Shown one piece after another: positions 16,970-25,278 of a stretch of 64,000 nucleotides of DNA (within the stretch, counting starts at the first letter, position 1; the number at the start of each line of letters is the position of its first letter). Origin of the DNA: Mucilaginibacter oryzae (GTDB taxonomy: Bacteria > Bacteroidota > Bacteroidia > Sphingobacteriales > Sphingobacteriaceae); contig NZ_QGHA01000003.1 of assembly GCF_003148845.1 (NCBI RefSeq), forward strand, positions 90,928 through 154,927, in the 5' to 3' direction. A program made the translations under genes and the position numbers. Below the pieces are notes generated by a model that was not told the origin of the DNA, did not search any database, and saw only the letters and a program-made list of their open reading frames with translations.

Positions 16970-19432
16970 TTAAACGGTTTTAAGTTCTTTATTACGGCGC
17001 CTGATTGATAAAAGGAAACCTATTACCATAATTACAGACCCGCTCCAAAAGAAGTTGATATAAGGGAAGCTGATGGCGCGCATCACTATCCATGGCTTTT
17101 TATTTTGAGGCTGTTGGTAAACAGTAATCTCCATTTTTTTGCTCTCCGGGTTAATCCTCGAGAAACGGAGTTTCAGTCCTGCATCCTCAACCTTGCGGGC
17201 AAAATCAAATACGTTACCATCCTTAATCATAAATACCGGCTCGGCATTGTAAACGGTATTGTTGGCATGCACCTCGAGGTTAGCGCCAATAGCAACATCA
17301 TTAGGCCCAACCTTAATATTTTGTACACTTGCCTGTTTGTTGATCGATTTCAGGATTATGAAACCATCGCGATATCTGATAGTATCGCCAACGGCTACCT
17401 CGTGCGCAACAGGTTCATCGTAGTTTTTATCGTCGTTACCTTCATCATGAGCCGCTTCGCCGCCCTGCATATTAAAGCCCTGGCTTGGCACGGCAGTAAT
17501 GTGGGTATACAAATCGCTGGTTAGATAATGCTTGGTATCCGGCGATGAAGCAAAACCCGCTTCACGACTGGCCTGTACCTTTGGCTTCAGTACAAAGTTT
17601 TCGAGCACTTTTCCGTTAGCATCCAGTTTTTTGTAATCAACCTTATAAAAATGCTCGGGCGTGGAAATCGAATCGCCGAGGTAGGTAATGGTATAATCGC
17701 CCATTTTTACCGGCACATTCTTATAAATCATGATGTTTTCCTTAACGTTGCCAGCTTTTTCGTCAAAACCCTGCACAGCAAGTTCGCCGCTTGCGTTTTG
17801 CGAAACCACTTTGCTGGTACCAGCCGCTATCACCGCGCCGATTAACAGAAAACCGAAGCCAAGGTGCGCCACAGCGGCACCCGCCAGCTTAAATTTACCT
17901 TTAAAGGCATCAACCAAAACTTTGGCATTAGCCACTACCGAATAAACCGAGCCGCACATCACCAATATAAACACAACGTTTAGCTTGTAAACGCCCGTAA
18001 CAACCACTATTAAAGCAGTGATCAGCATGGCGAAAACAAAGTAAACGCCCGTAGTGATGAAGAAACGGGTAATATCTGTTTTCTTATATTTTAAAAACTG
18101 TGTAAAGCCGGTAAGTATGGTAACCACAAAAGCGAATGCCGATTGAATCACATTGTAATGTTTAACGGCATCGGCAGGCGGGGCTATTTTAGTACCGAAC
18201 ATAGCATTCCACACCGGTACCGATGTAACAACGATAAGGTGGAAACATGACAGGCCCAAAAACACCGAGCCTACAAACATCCAGAATTCGCGCGAGTAGG
18301 TTTCTTCATCCTTTTTGGTGATCGGGAGCTCCTTCCATCGCCATACCAAAACACCAATGGTGATGGCCAGGAATATCAGGATGCCGATTACAAGCTGCCA
18401 GAACATGCCCAGATCGGTAAAGGCATGCACCGAACTTTCGCCAAGGATACCGCTGCGTGAAAGGAACGAGGTGTACCAAACCAACACAAAGCTGATCAGC
18501 ACTAAAAATGTAGCTGTAAAATACGAGTGACCGCTATTTTTAAATACGATAAGTACGTGCAATGCAGCAACTATGGTTAACCAGGGAAAGATAGAACCGT
18601 TCTCTACCGGGTCCCAGGCCCAGAAGCCGCCGAAGTTTAATGATTCATAAGCCCAAAACGAACCCATAATCACCCCGGTGCCCAAAATCATCGAGCCAAA
18701 TAAGGTATATGAAATAGCAGGCTGTATCCATTCTTTATAGCGTTTTTGCCAAAGGCCGGCCACTGCGTAAGCAAAGGGAACAACCAGCGAAGCAAAACCC
18801 AAAAACAATGTAGGCGGGTGAATGATCATCCAGTAGTTTTGCAGTGAAGGGTTCATGCCCTGCCCGTCTTTTATAAAATCGAGGTAGTTTGGCTGCGAGA
18901 AAATTGGCGCTTCAATACCCGAATTACGCAACAGCAAAAACGGCGAGCTGCCTATGCGGGTACCCAAAATATCAATGCCCAACACCATGGTAGCCAGGAT
19001 CACCTGCGATAAGGCCACAACCGTCATCACCGGACGCTCCCACGATTTTGCTTTAACAATTAACAGGTTACCTAAAACGGCCTGCCAAAATGCAAACAGC
19101 AAAAAGCCGCCCTCCTGCCCGTTCCAAAAACCCGATACCAAATAGTAAACCGGCAACGAACGCGAAGTGTACGACCATGCGTAATGATATTCAAAGTAAT
19201 GATTGTAAAGGATATAAAACAGGCAGATACCCATCCCCAAAATGCCGATTGAGTTAACGATAAAGCCTATCCGACCTAAACGCTGCCAGCTGCTGTCCAG
19301 CTTTCCGGCATCATCGGTAGTGGCAAAGTAATAGCTTAAAAACGACAACAGGGCTGCTCCAAACGAAAGAACGATAAAAAACTGGCCGATCTGCCCCGGT
19401 AGAAGGTGCTCGCCCTTAAATACTGTATTCAT
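16970..19432 (-). CDS. ccmF: Cytochrome c heme lyase subunit CcmF
   Basis: An 820-residue polytopic protein of the CcmF/CcsA heme-handling family. The heme-binding WWD-type motif is FGGFWAWDPVEN with W271-A-W273-D274, and it has many transmembrane helices. A large periplasmic segment lies at about residues 560-780 before the last helix. It transfers heme from CcmE to apocytochrome c at the outer face of the inner membrane. ATG at 19432 is preferred to the TTG one codon earlier. It lies 9 bp downstream of ccmE and directly before the PhyH gene. CcmABC/D/H are not in this window. Confidence 0.92.
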   Translation of the reverse strand: MNTVFKGEHLLPGQIGQFFIVLSFGAALLSFLSYYFATTDDAGKLDSSWQRLGRIGFIVNSIGILGMGICLFYILYNHYFEYHYAWSYTSRSLPVYYLVSGFWNGQEGGFLLFAFWQAVLGNLLIVKAKSWERPVMTVVALSQVILATMVLGIDILGTRIGSSPFLLLRNSGIEAPIFSQPNYLDFIKDGQGMNPSLQNYWMIIHPPTLFLGFASLVVPFAYAVAGLWQKRYKEWIQPAISYTLFGSMILGTGVIMGSFWAYESLNFGGFWAWDPVENGSIFPWLTIVAALHVLIVFKNSGHSYFTATFLVLISFVLVWYTSFLSRSGILGESSVHAFTDLGMFWQLVIGILIFLAITIGVLVWRWKELPITKKDEETYSREFWMFVGSVFLGLSCFHLIVVTSVPVWNAMFGTKIAPPADAVKHYNVIQSAFAFVVTILTGFTQFLKYKKTDITRFFITTGVYFVFAMLITALIVVVTGVYKLNVVFILVMCGSVYSVVANAKVLVDAFKGKFKLAGAAVAHLGFGFLLIGAVIAAGTSKVVSQNASGELAVQGFDEKAGNVKENIMIYKNVPVKMGDYTITYLGDSISTPEHFYKVDYKKLDANGKVLENFVLKPKVQASREAGFASSPDTKHYLTSDLYTHITAVPSQGFNMQGGEAAHDEGNDDKNYDEPVAHEVAVGDTIRYRDGFIILKSINKQASVQNIKVGPNDVAIGANLEVHANNTVYNAEPVFMIKDGNVFDFARKVEDAGLKLRFSRINPESKKMEITVYQQPQNKKPWIVMRAISFPYINFFWSGSVIMVIGFLLSIRRRNKELKTV

Positions 19433-19441
19433 CAAAAATGG

Positions 19442-19852
19442 TTAAATGCTGGCTTGTTTGGCCTTTACTTCGGTAACGTCTAATTTATCCTGGGTATATT
19501 TAGATGGGCATTTCATCAGGATCTTGCTGGCGTGAAATTCGTTGCCAACCATTTGGCCTGTAACCACCAATTGCTCTGAACGCTCAAAATCCTCAGGTTT
19601 TGTGCTGTTGATGATAACTTTACGCTCTTCGCCTTTATTATCATTCATGTAAAATGAAAAATAATTCGCATCCTTGGTGGCATCGTAAACAAGTTCCTTC
19701 TTTTTGTTGAGGTGCCCGATCACGTGCAACTCGGTACCCGATTGCTGCGCCTCTGCAAAAGTAGCATAGGTACTTGAACTTGAATAAACACTTATAATAA
19801 CCGCTATAGCAACTGCTATAACAACCAAACCAAAAATAGCGCTCTTTTTCAT
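19442..19852 (-). CDS. ccmE: Cytochrome c maturation heme chaperone CcmE, CxxxY type
   Basis: A 136-residue protein with an N-terminal membrane anchor (IFGLVVIAVAIAVIISVY) and an OB-fold periplasmic domain. The usual heme-linking His of the HxxxY motif is Cys115, giving C115-P-S-K-Y119 (KILMKCPSKY). This CxxxY form is known from archaea and some sulfate reducers. It holds heme for CcmF, encoded 9 bp downstream. The soluble domain is short, with a charged tail after Tyr119. Confidence 0.9.
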   Translation of the reverse strand: MKKSAIFGLVVIAVAIAVIISVYSSSSTYATFAEAQQSGTELHVIGHLNKKKELVYDATKDANYFSFYMNDNKGEERKVIINSTKPEDFERSEQLVVTGQMVGNEFHASKILMKCPSKYTQDKLDVTEVKAKQASI

Positions 19853-19883
19853 TTTACGGTTTATATTAATTTAAATCGATTTG

Positions 19884-19891
19884 CAAAAATA
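19884..19891 (-). promoter_or_regulatory. Candidate -7 element for ccmE-ccmF
   Basis: On the minus strand this reads TATTTTTG, a match to the Bacteroidota TAnnTTTG element, about 32 bp before the ccmE ATG. I could not see a well-spaced TTG box upstream, so this is only a candidate. Confidence 0.4.
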
Positions 19892-20100
19892 CAAAACATG
19901 CAGCTAAATAAGTTTATTACAAGATATATGTATTATTTAGAACCATTCTTAATAATTAAAACGTACCGAATTTGCGCTTCAGATTGACAGCATAGGTAGT
20001 GTCTCATTAAATAATGATGGGTAATTAGGAGGCAATAGGTTACCCGCAAAGTATCGGCACCACGACTTTACAAGGTAAAATCAACCTGCTTTGAATAAAA

Positions 20101-20137
20101 TTGCCGTTAAACAATTCATGAATTTGTTTAACGGCAA
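20101..20137 (-). terminator. Perfect 14-bp hairpin downstream of pyrF
   Basis: TTGCCGTTAAACAA (20101-20114) and TTGTTTAACGGCAA (20124-20137) are perfect inverted copies over a 9-nt loop. Read on the minus strand, the hairpin is followed by TTTTATTC and lies about 117 bp after the pyrF stop, so it may end that transcript. The rest of the 401-bp spacer 19853-20253 shows no gene. Confidence 0.6.
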
Positions 20138-20253
20138 CTTTAAATACCTGTTCACTGAACCGAAAAGGGAACAGGCAGGTTTTCGCGTATGCAAATCATC
20201 CCAAAGCTTATGTGGCTACGTACTTAAAGCCTTCAGAATTCCCGCTGAACACA

Positions 20254-21087
20254 TTAAATAATTTTAGCCTTCTCCAACTCTGCCTGCATTTGCTGCTGTA
20301 AGCTCAATGCTTCGGCCCTTGCGGCTTCGGCAAAATCCTCTCCGCTGCCTGCATATAATATGGAACGCGACGAATTAACCAGTAAACCGCAATCTTTAGT
20401 AATGCCATACCGGCAAACATCTTCCAGGCTGCCGCCCTGCGCGCCTACACCCGGCACCAGCAAGAAATTATCAGGCGCATACTGCCTTATATTAGTAAAC
20501 TCGGTGCTTTTGGTAGCGCCCACTACATACATGATCCTGTCGGCACCGGCCCAGGTATTGGCCTTTTTTATCACGGTTTCGTACAAAAAATTATCTCCCG
20601 TTTGCAGGTATTGAAAATCCATACTCCCCACCGAAGAGGTTAAAGCCAGAATAATCACCCATTTACCTTCGTAAGCCAGGTAAGGCGTAACGCTATCATT
20701 ACCCATATAAGGCGTAATAGTAATAGCATCAAAACTCATCCCGCCCGATTGCTCATCAAAAAAAGCGCGGGCGTATTTATCCGAAGTATTACCAATATCA
20801 CCACGTTTGGCATCGATAATACTCAGGCAGTCTTTGGGCAGATATTTATAGGTATCAATCAAGGCCTGCAGGCCTTTGATGCCATACGCTTCGTAAAAAG
20901 CGGCATTGGGTTTATACGCTACGCACAAATCTTTGGTGGCGTCAATAATCCGTTTGTTAAACTCGAATATCGGGTCGGGGTAAGATTTTAAAAATTCGGG
21001 GATCTTATTGATATCCGGGTCGAGCCCTACACATAAAAACGACTTCTTCTTTTTGATCTGTTCAATTAAATCCTGGCGCGACATCAT
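20254..21087 (-). CDS. pyrF: Orotidine 5'-phosphate decarboxylase
   Basis: A 277-residue OMP decarboxylase of the longer type 2 family, the last step of UMP synthesis in the cytoplasm. The catalytic block is [10 protein letters not shown] near residue 88 (Lys and Asp are essential). VGLDPD near residue 20 and PGVGAQGG near 213 are also family features. The start MMSRQDL gives ATG at 21087. It is monocistronic in appearance and divergent from rho. Confidence 0.95.
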   Translation of the reverse strand: MMSRQDLIEQIKKKKSFLCVGLDPDINKIPEFLKSYPDPIFEFNKRIIDATKDLCVAYKPNAAFYEAYGIKGLQALIDTYKYLPKDCLSIIDAKRGDIGNTSDKYARAFFDEQSGGMSFDAITITPYMGNDSVTPYLAYEGKWVIILALTSSVGSMDFQYLQTGDNFLYETVIKKANTWAGADRIMYVVGATKSTEFTNIRQYAPDNFLLVPGVGAQGGSLEDVCRYGITKDCGLLVNSSRSILYAGSGEDFAEAARAEALSLQQQMQAELEKAKII

Positions 21088-21445
21088 ATAAGGGTAATAA
21101 ATATTTTAATTGTCAAAAAAACTAAAAATTTAGCTTACACGTTATCTCAGCACAGATATTTATTTTTAATAATTTGATTTTAAGAAATAATTGTTTACAA
21201 TTGCATCGTTTTCCAATGAATTTTTCTTGCACTAAAGAAACAATTTAAATCACCACGCTTTTTATTATCACTTTCATATAATACTGGCACGGGTTTGGAT
21301 GTTTACTAAAAACAGGTTTCAAGATCAATTTCTTTCAATTATTGCCTTGCGCGCTTTTGCGTACGCTGAGCTTTAACACTTGCTTGGAAATTACCATTTG
21401 AAAAAAGATACAATAAAAAATCCCTTTTGAACTATAATTCATATC
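21088..21445. other. pyrF-rho intergenic region
   Basis: A 358-bp AT-rich spacer between divergent genes. It must hold the promoters for pyrF and rho, but I could not fix an exact TAnnTTTG element; TACCATTTG at about 21390 is one base too long. No ORF or clear riboswitch fold was seen. A rho leader with autoregulation is possible but not shown. Confidence 0.4.
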
Positions 21446-23089
21446 ATGTCTGATAAAATTGAATTGAACGACAAACTCGTTTCTGAGTTGCGCGAAATTG
21501 CCAAAAATTTAGGTATTACCGAAGCAGACGAGCTTCGTAAGGCACAGCTTATAGCCCGCATTAATGAACAACAACAATTAATTGAAGCCGCCAGGGCTCA
21601 GCAAAATATAATTGAAGCAGCATATACCCCCACCCCCGTGGCTGGCGAAGTTACTGCTGAAACCGCAGAGAAACCCCGTAAACGGACCCGTGTTATAAAA
21701 CCCAAACAATCATCATCAAAACCACGGGTTGAAGTACCTTTAGACGATACAAACCTCTTTGATACGCACGAAGATGAGCCTGCACAGGATGAAGCCGAAA
21801 ATGAAACGCCGGTAGCAGCCCCCGCCGAAACTGAAACACCGCAACCTGGTGAAGTAACGGCGGCGAAAATGGAAGAATTGGTTTCGGAAGCCCGTACACA
21901 AAAATTTGAGCGACGTGTTAATCCAAACAATCAACACCAGCAAAAAGCGCAGGAACCTGCAATTAACCTCGATTTTGATAACGTTATCATTAACGAAGGC
22001 GTACTGGAAATTATGCCCGACGGTTATGGCTTTCTCCGCTCATCTGATTACAATTACCTCACCTCGCCCGATGATATTTATGTATCGCAATCGCAGATCA
22101 AACTTTTCGGTTTAAAAACAGGCGATACCGTGCGCGGCAGTATCCGCCCGCCAAAAGAAGGCGAAAAATATTTTCCGCTGGTACGCGTGGAAGCCATCAA
22201 TGGCCGTGTTCCTGCCGAAGTTCGCGACCGTGTTCCGTTTGATCACTTAACGCCGCTTTTCCCGTCAGAAAAACTAAGCCTCTTTACCGATCCTAACAAC
22301 TACTCAACCCGGATCATGGACCTGTTTTCGCCAATTGGCAAAGGCCAGCGTGGTTTGATCGTGGCTCAGCCAAAAACAGGTAAAACCATGTTGCTGAAAG
22401 ATGTGGCTAACGCAATAGCAAAAAACCACCCCGAAGTATACCTTATTATATTACTGATTGATGAACGCCCTGAAGAGGTTACAGACATGGCCCGCAGCGT
22501 ACGCGCCGAAGTGGTTTCATCAACATTTGACGAGCCGGCCGAGCGCCACGTAAAAATAGCCAATATTGTACTTGAAAAAGCTAAACGTATGGTAGAATGC
22601 GGTCATGATGTGGTGATCCTGCTGGATTCTATCACCCGTTTGGCCCGCGCCTATAATACCGTTGCCCCTGCATCAGGTAAAATATTATCGGGTGGTGTTG
22701 ATGCCAACGCGCTGCACAAACCCAAACGCTTTTTTGGCGCGGCCCGCAACATTGAAGATGGCGGCTCGTTAACCATCATCGCTACGGCACTTACCGAAAC
22801 AGGCTCGAAAATGGACGAAGTTATTTTTGAGGAGTTTAAAGGTACCGGTAACATGGAGTTACAACTGGATCGTAAACTATCCAACAAACGTATCTTCCCT
22901 GCTATCGATATCACTGCTTCAAGCACCCGTCGCGACGACTTACTGCTTGACCGTGAGACACTTCAACGCATCTGGATTCTGCGCAACCACCTTGCCGATA
23001 TGAACTCTCAGGAATCGATGGAGTTTTTACAGGCCCAGATTCGCGGAACAAAAACCAACGAAGAATTTTTGATTTCGATGAATTCGTAA
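21446..23089 (+). CDS. rho: Transcription termination factor Rho
   Basis: A 547-residue hexameric RNA-dependent ATPase. The N-terminal Rho domain (residues 5-45) is followed by a charged, Glu/Pro/Thr-rich insert (about 50-170) that lengthens the protein relative to the 419-residue E. coli form; such inserts are typical of Bacteroidota. The cold-shock-like RNA-binding domain has [16 protein letters not shown]. Walker A is [13 protein letters not shown] and Walker B is [16 protein letters not shown]. It is monocistronic, followed by a weak hairpin. Confidence 0.96.
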   Translation: MSDKIELNDKLVSELREIAKNLGITEADELRKAQLIARINEQQQLIEAARAQQNIIEAAYTPTPVAGEVTAETAEKPRKRTRVIKPKQSSSKPRVEVPLDDTNLFDTHEDEPAQDEAENETPVAAPAETETPQPGEVTAAKMEELVSEARTQKFERRVNPNNQHQQKAQEPAINLDFDNVIINEGVLEIMPDGYGFLRSSDYNYLTSPDDIYVSQSQIKLFGLKTGDTVRGSIRPPKEGEKYFPLVRVEAINGRVPAEVRDRVPFDHLTPLFPSEKLSLFTDPNNYSTRIMDLFSPIGKGQRGLIVAQPKTGKTMLLKDVANAIAKNHPEVYLIILLIDERPEEVTDMARSVRAEVVSSTFDEPAERHVKIANIVLEKAKRMVECGHDVVILLDSITRLARAYNTVAPASGKILSGGVDANALHKPKRFFGAARNIEDGGSLTIIATALTETGSKMDEVIFEEFKGTGNMELQLDRKLSNKRIFPAIDITASSTRRDDLLLDRETLQRIWILRNHLADMNSQESMEFLQAQIRGTKTNEEFLISMNS

Positions 23090-23100
23090 TATTTTAGCGA

Positions 23101-23145
23101 TAATGAAGTTATAAGTAATGCAGAATATTATTTGTAACTTCATTA
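23101..23145 (+). terminator. Possible hairpin after rho
   Basis: TAATGAAGTTA (23101-23111) pairs with TAACTTCATTA (23135-23145) over a 23-nt loop. It is AT-rich and has no clear T run, so its role as a terminator is uncertain. Confidence 0.35.
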
Positions 23146-23180
23146 TTACTTAATAAAACCCTGATAACTTCGATGGCGAA

Positions 23181-23903
23181 ATGAAGAGACGCGTAAAAAA
23201 ACACCTTCCAAATGCTATTACCTGTGCCAATCTTTTCAGCGGCTGCATCGGTATAGTTTTCGCTTTCCAGGGTAACCTTATTGTGGCTGCATATGCCATT
23301 TTTTTAAGCTCGATATTCGACTTTTTTGACGGCCTTGCCTCAAGGGTTTTAAATTCCTACTCGTTTATCGGTAAAGACCTCGATTCGCTTGCAGATATGG
23401 TAAGCTTCGGTGTATTACCATCGGCCATCATGTATGAGTTGTTTTTACAAGCCCCTCAAATAGATGGTATAAGCCACCTGTTAAAGTATGCCGCTTTTCT
23501 GTTGCCAGTATTTTCGGCGTTACGCTTGGCTAAGTTTAATAATGATACCAGGCAGTCTGACAGTTTTATAGGTTTGCCCACACCGGCTAACGCTATACTG
23601 ATAGCATCATTACCTTTAATCATGCAACAGTATGATGTATTGGCGCATTACATATTAAGCCCTTACCTGCTTACTGTTTTGATATTGGTGATGTGTTCGC
23701 TGCTGGTGTCTGAAATACCGCTGATGTCGCTTAAATTTAAAAACCGCGACTTTAACAAGAACATTTTCCGTTATTTACTGCTCATGTTTTCGGCAATACT
23801 GATACTATTTTTTAAATTTGTGGCCGTTCCGGTGGTTATATTTATTTATATCACCTTATCCTTAATTCAAACAAAACTCACAAATGACAAAATTCCAGGC
23901 TGA
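23181..23903 (+). CDS. pssA: CDP-diacylglycerol--serine O-phosphatidyltransferase
   Basis: A 240-residue inner-membrane enzyme making phosphatidylserine, the precursor of phosphatidylethanolamine. The CDP-alcohol phosphotransferase motif spans DFFDGLASR and then GKDLDSLADMVSFG (residues 47-76); Ser replaces the usual Ala before Arg. It has about six to seven transmembrane helices. Its last 20 bp overlap the start of purS, so the two are likely co-transcribed. Confidence 0.92.
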   Translation: MKRRVKKHLPNAITCANLFSGCIGIVFAFQGNLIVAAYAIFLSSIFDFFDGLASRVLNSYSFIGKDLDSLADMVSFGVLPSAIMYELFLQAPQIDGISHLLKYAAFLLPVFSALRLAKFNNDTRQSDSFIGLPTPANAILIASLPLIMQQYDVLAHYILSPYLLTVLILVMCSLLVSEIPLMSLKFKNRDFNKNIFRYLLLMFSAILILFFKFVAVPVVIFIYITLSLIQTKLTNDKIPG

Positions 23904-24141
23904 AATAGACGTAATGCCCAAAAAAGAAATACTTGACCCGCAAGGTAAAGCGGTAACCGGTAGCATGAAAAACCTTGGCCTTGCCGAGATCCAGAACGTG
24001 CGCATAGGTAAACACATTACACTCGAACTTGAAGCCGAAAGCGCCGAAGCCGCCGAAGCCAAAGTTGACCAGGCCTGCAAAAGCCTTTTGGCTAACCTGA
24101 TTATGGAAAGCTATACCTTTAAGGTTTCTGAGGTTGCTTAA
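23884..24141 (+). CDS. purS: Phosphoribosylformylglycinamidine synthase subunit PurS
   Basis: An 85-residue PurS, the small subunit that bridges PurQ and PurL in the fourth step of purine synthesis. Family features are the opening FQAEIDVMPKKEILDPQGKA, then MKNLGLAEIQNVRIGK, and a closing ESYTFKVSEV. It overlaps pssA by 20 bp. PurQ and PurL are not nearby. The TAA stop is the first three bases of an AGCTGAAAGC repeat arm. Confidence 0.93.
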   Translation: MTKFQAEIDVMPKKEILDPQGKAVTGSMKNLGLAEIQNVRIGKHITLELEAESAEAAEAKVDQACKSLLANLIMESYTFKVSEVA

Positions 24142-24310
24142 AGCTGAAAGCCGAAGGCTTAAAGCGAAAAGCATATTAAAAAATATAAAAAATTCGATAT
24201 AAGAAAAAAGGCGACCCTTAAGGTTGCCTTTTTTCTTATGATGTTCCTATTTATATTAGAAAAGGTTTTGGCCGTTGGCTTTATGCTTTAAGCCTTGGGC
24301 TTTCAGCTTA
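24139..24310. repeat. AGCTGAAAGC repeat arms bracketing a terminator
   Basis: The left arm (24139-24172) reads TAAAGCTGAAAGCCGAAGGC and further related words; the right arm (24276-24310) is its inverse. The left arm begins with the purS stop codon, and the right arm ends with the stop codon of the convergent HPt gene (TAAGCTGAAAGCCC on the minus strand). A strong terminator sits between the arms. Confidence 0.85.
24199..24240. terminator. Bidirectional terminator between purS and the HPt gene
   Basis: ATAAGAAAAAAGGCGACC (24199-24216) pairs with GGTTGCCTTTTTTCTTAT (24222-24239) around a CTTAA loop, with A and T runs on either side. It suits convergent genes. Confidence 0.9.
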
Positions 24311-24685
24311 CAAATTAGCTTCTTTCTCTTCCTTAATTTGTTTCAGGGTATTTAAATTGGCCGATACCAGGGCGTTTACCTGGTTAAATTTATCCTGGAT
24401 TTCGGCAGGGTTCTGGCCTCCGGCTTTGCAGGCCAGTTCAACTTCCTGTATAATGGCCTGGCTTATGGGCATGCCAAAAAAGCCAAGGTTGGGTTTTAGT
24501 TTATGTGCAGCCTGGGCTGCTACAGGCCAATCCTGTGCGGCGATGGCATTACCGATATTTTTCAATAACTCGGGCGATTGCTCCAGGAACATGCCTATCG
24601 AATCAACAATAAAATCGTCGCTGCCGTCAGCAATCTCATATAAAAAGGATAAGTCAAGATCCTGATCTGGTGAAATATATGCCAT
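24308..24685 (-). CDS. Stand-alone HPt phosphotransfer protein
   Basis: A 125-residue histidine phosphotransfer domain. The phospho-accepting His61 lies in AAHKLKPNLGFFGM, which matches the HPt helix; the rest is a four-helix bundle with no kinase or receiver domain. It would shuttle phosphate between a hybrid histidine kinase and a response regulator encoded elsewhere. It is followed by folK upstream on the same strand with a 15-bp gap, so the two may be co-transcribed. Confidence 0.82.
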   Translation of the reverse strand: MAYISPDQDLDLSFLYEIADGSDDFIVDSIGMFLEQSPELLKNIGNAIAAQDWPVAAQAAHKLKPNLGFFGMPISQAIIQEVELACKAGGQNPAEIQDKFNQVNALVSANLNTLKQIKEEKEANL

Positions 24686-24700
24686 ATATAGAGCTTTGTA

Positions 24701-25189
24701 TTATTCAAAAGTATACTTTTTTACGATTAAATTGTCTTTAAGTTGAGCCTTTAACTCTAAAATATTTTTTCCGAATACAGGATGTACCAGTTGAGGGGCA
24801 ATTTCGGCCAGGGGGATAAGCGTAAAGCTCCGCTTATATAACTCGGGGTGCGGTACCACCAGGTTTGATTCATGGATAACCTTATCGCCATAAAACAAAA
24901 TATCGATATCAATAGTGCGGGCGCCCCATTTTACTTCCCTCCTGCGGCCCATCTTTAATTCAATCGCCAATACCTTTTTCAATACCTGCTGTGCGGTAAG
25001 GGTGGTTTGCAGCATCAGCACCTGGTTCAGATAGTCGGGTTCATCCGTTTTCCCCCACGATTGCGTTTCGTATACCGACGAAACTGTTACCGGCACCGCA
25101 ACCTCTGCCGAAATCAGCTCAATCGCCTGCTGCAGAAACAATTCGCGGTTGCCGAGGTTACTACCCAATAGTAAAAAAACATTTATCAT
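24701..25189 (-). CDS. folK: 2-amino-4-hydroxy-6-hydroxymethyldihydropteridine diphosphokinase
   Basis: A 162-residue HPPK, which adds pyrophosphate to the pterin in folate synthesis. It begins NVFLLLGSNLGNRE and carries the signature WGARTIDIDILFYG (residues about 88-101), followed by VPHPELYKRSFTLIPLAEIAP. ATG at 25189 is chosen; an in-frame upstream start would add 25 residues without family likeness. A TATATTTG element lies 8 bp before it. Confidence 0.93.
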   Translation of the reverse strand: MINVFLLLGSNLGNRELFLQQAIELISAEVAVPVTVSSVYETQSWGKTDEPDYLNQVLMLQTTLTAQQVLKKVLAIELKMGRRREVKWGARTIDIDILFYGDKVIHESNLVVPHPELYKRSFTLIPLAEIAPQLVHPVFGKNILELKAQLKDNLIVKKYTFE

Positions 25190-25196
25190 GTTGTAA

Positions 25197-25204
25197 CAAA
25201 TATA
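25197..25204 (-). promoter_or_regulatory. Candidate -7 element for folK
   Basis: The minus strand reads TATATTTG, a full match to TAnnTTTG, 8 bp before the folK ATG. The transcript would be almost leaderless. No clear TTG box was seen. Confidence 0.45.
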
Positions 25205-25242
25205 ATGGAACCCGCTCTTAGCATTATACGGTGCCTTATTAT

Positions 25243-25250
25243 TAAGTTTG
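25243..25250 (+). promoter_or_regulatory. Candidate -7 element for sppA
   Basis: TAAGTTTG matches TAnnTTTG and lies 28 bp before the sppA ATG. It is back-to-back with the folK element 38 bp away. Confidence 0.48.
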
Positions 25251-25278
25251 CGCATAGATAACAAGATTTATAACGTTA

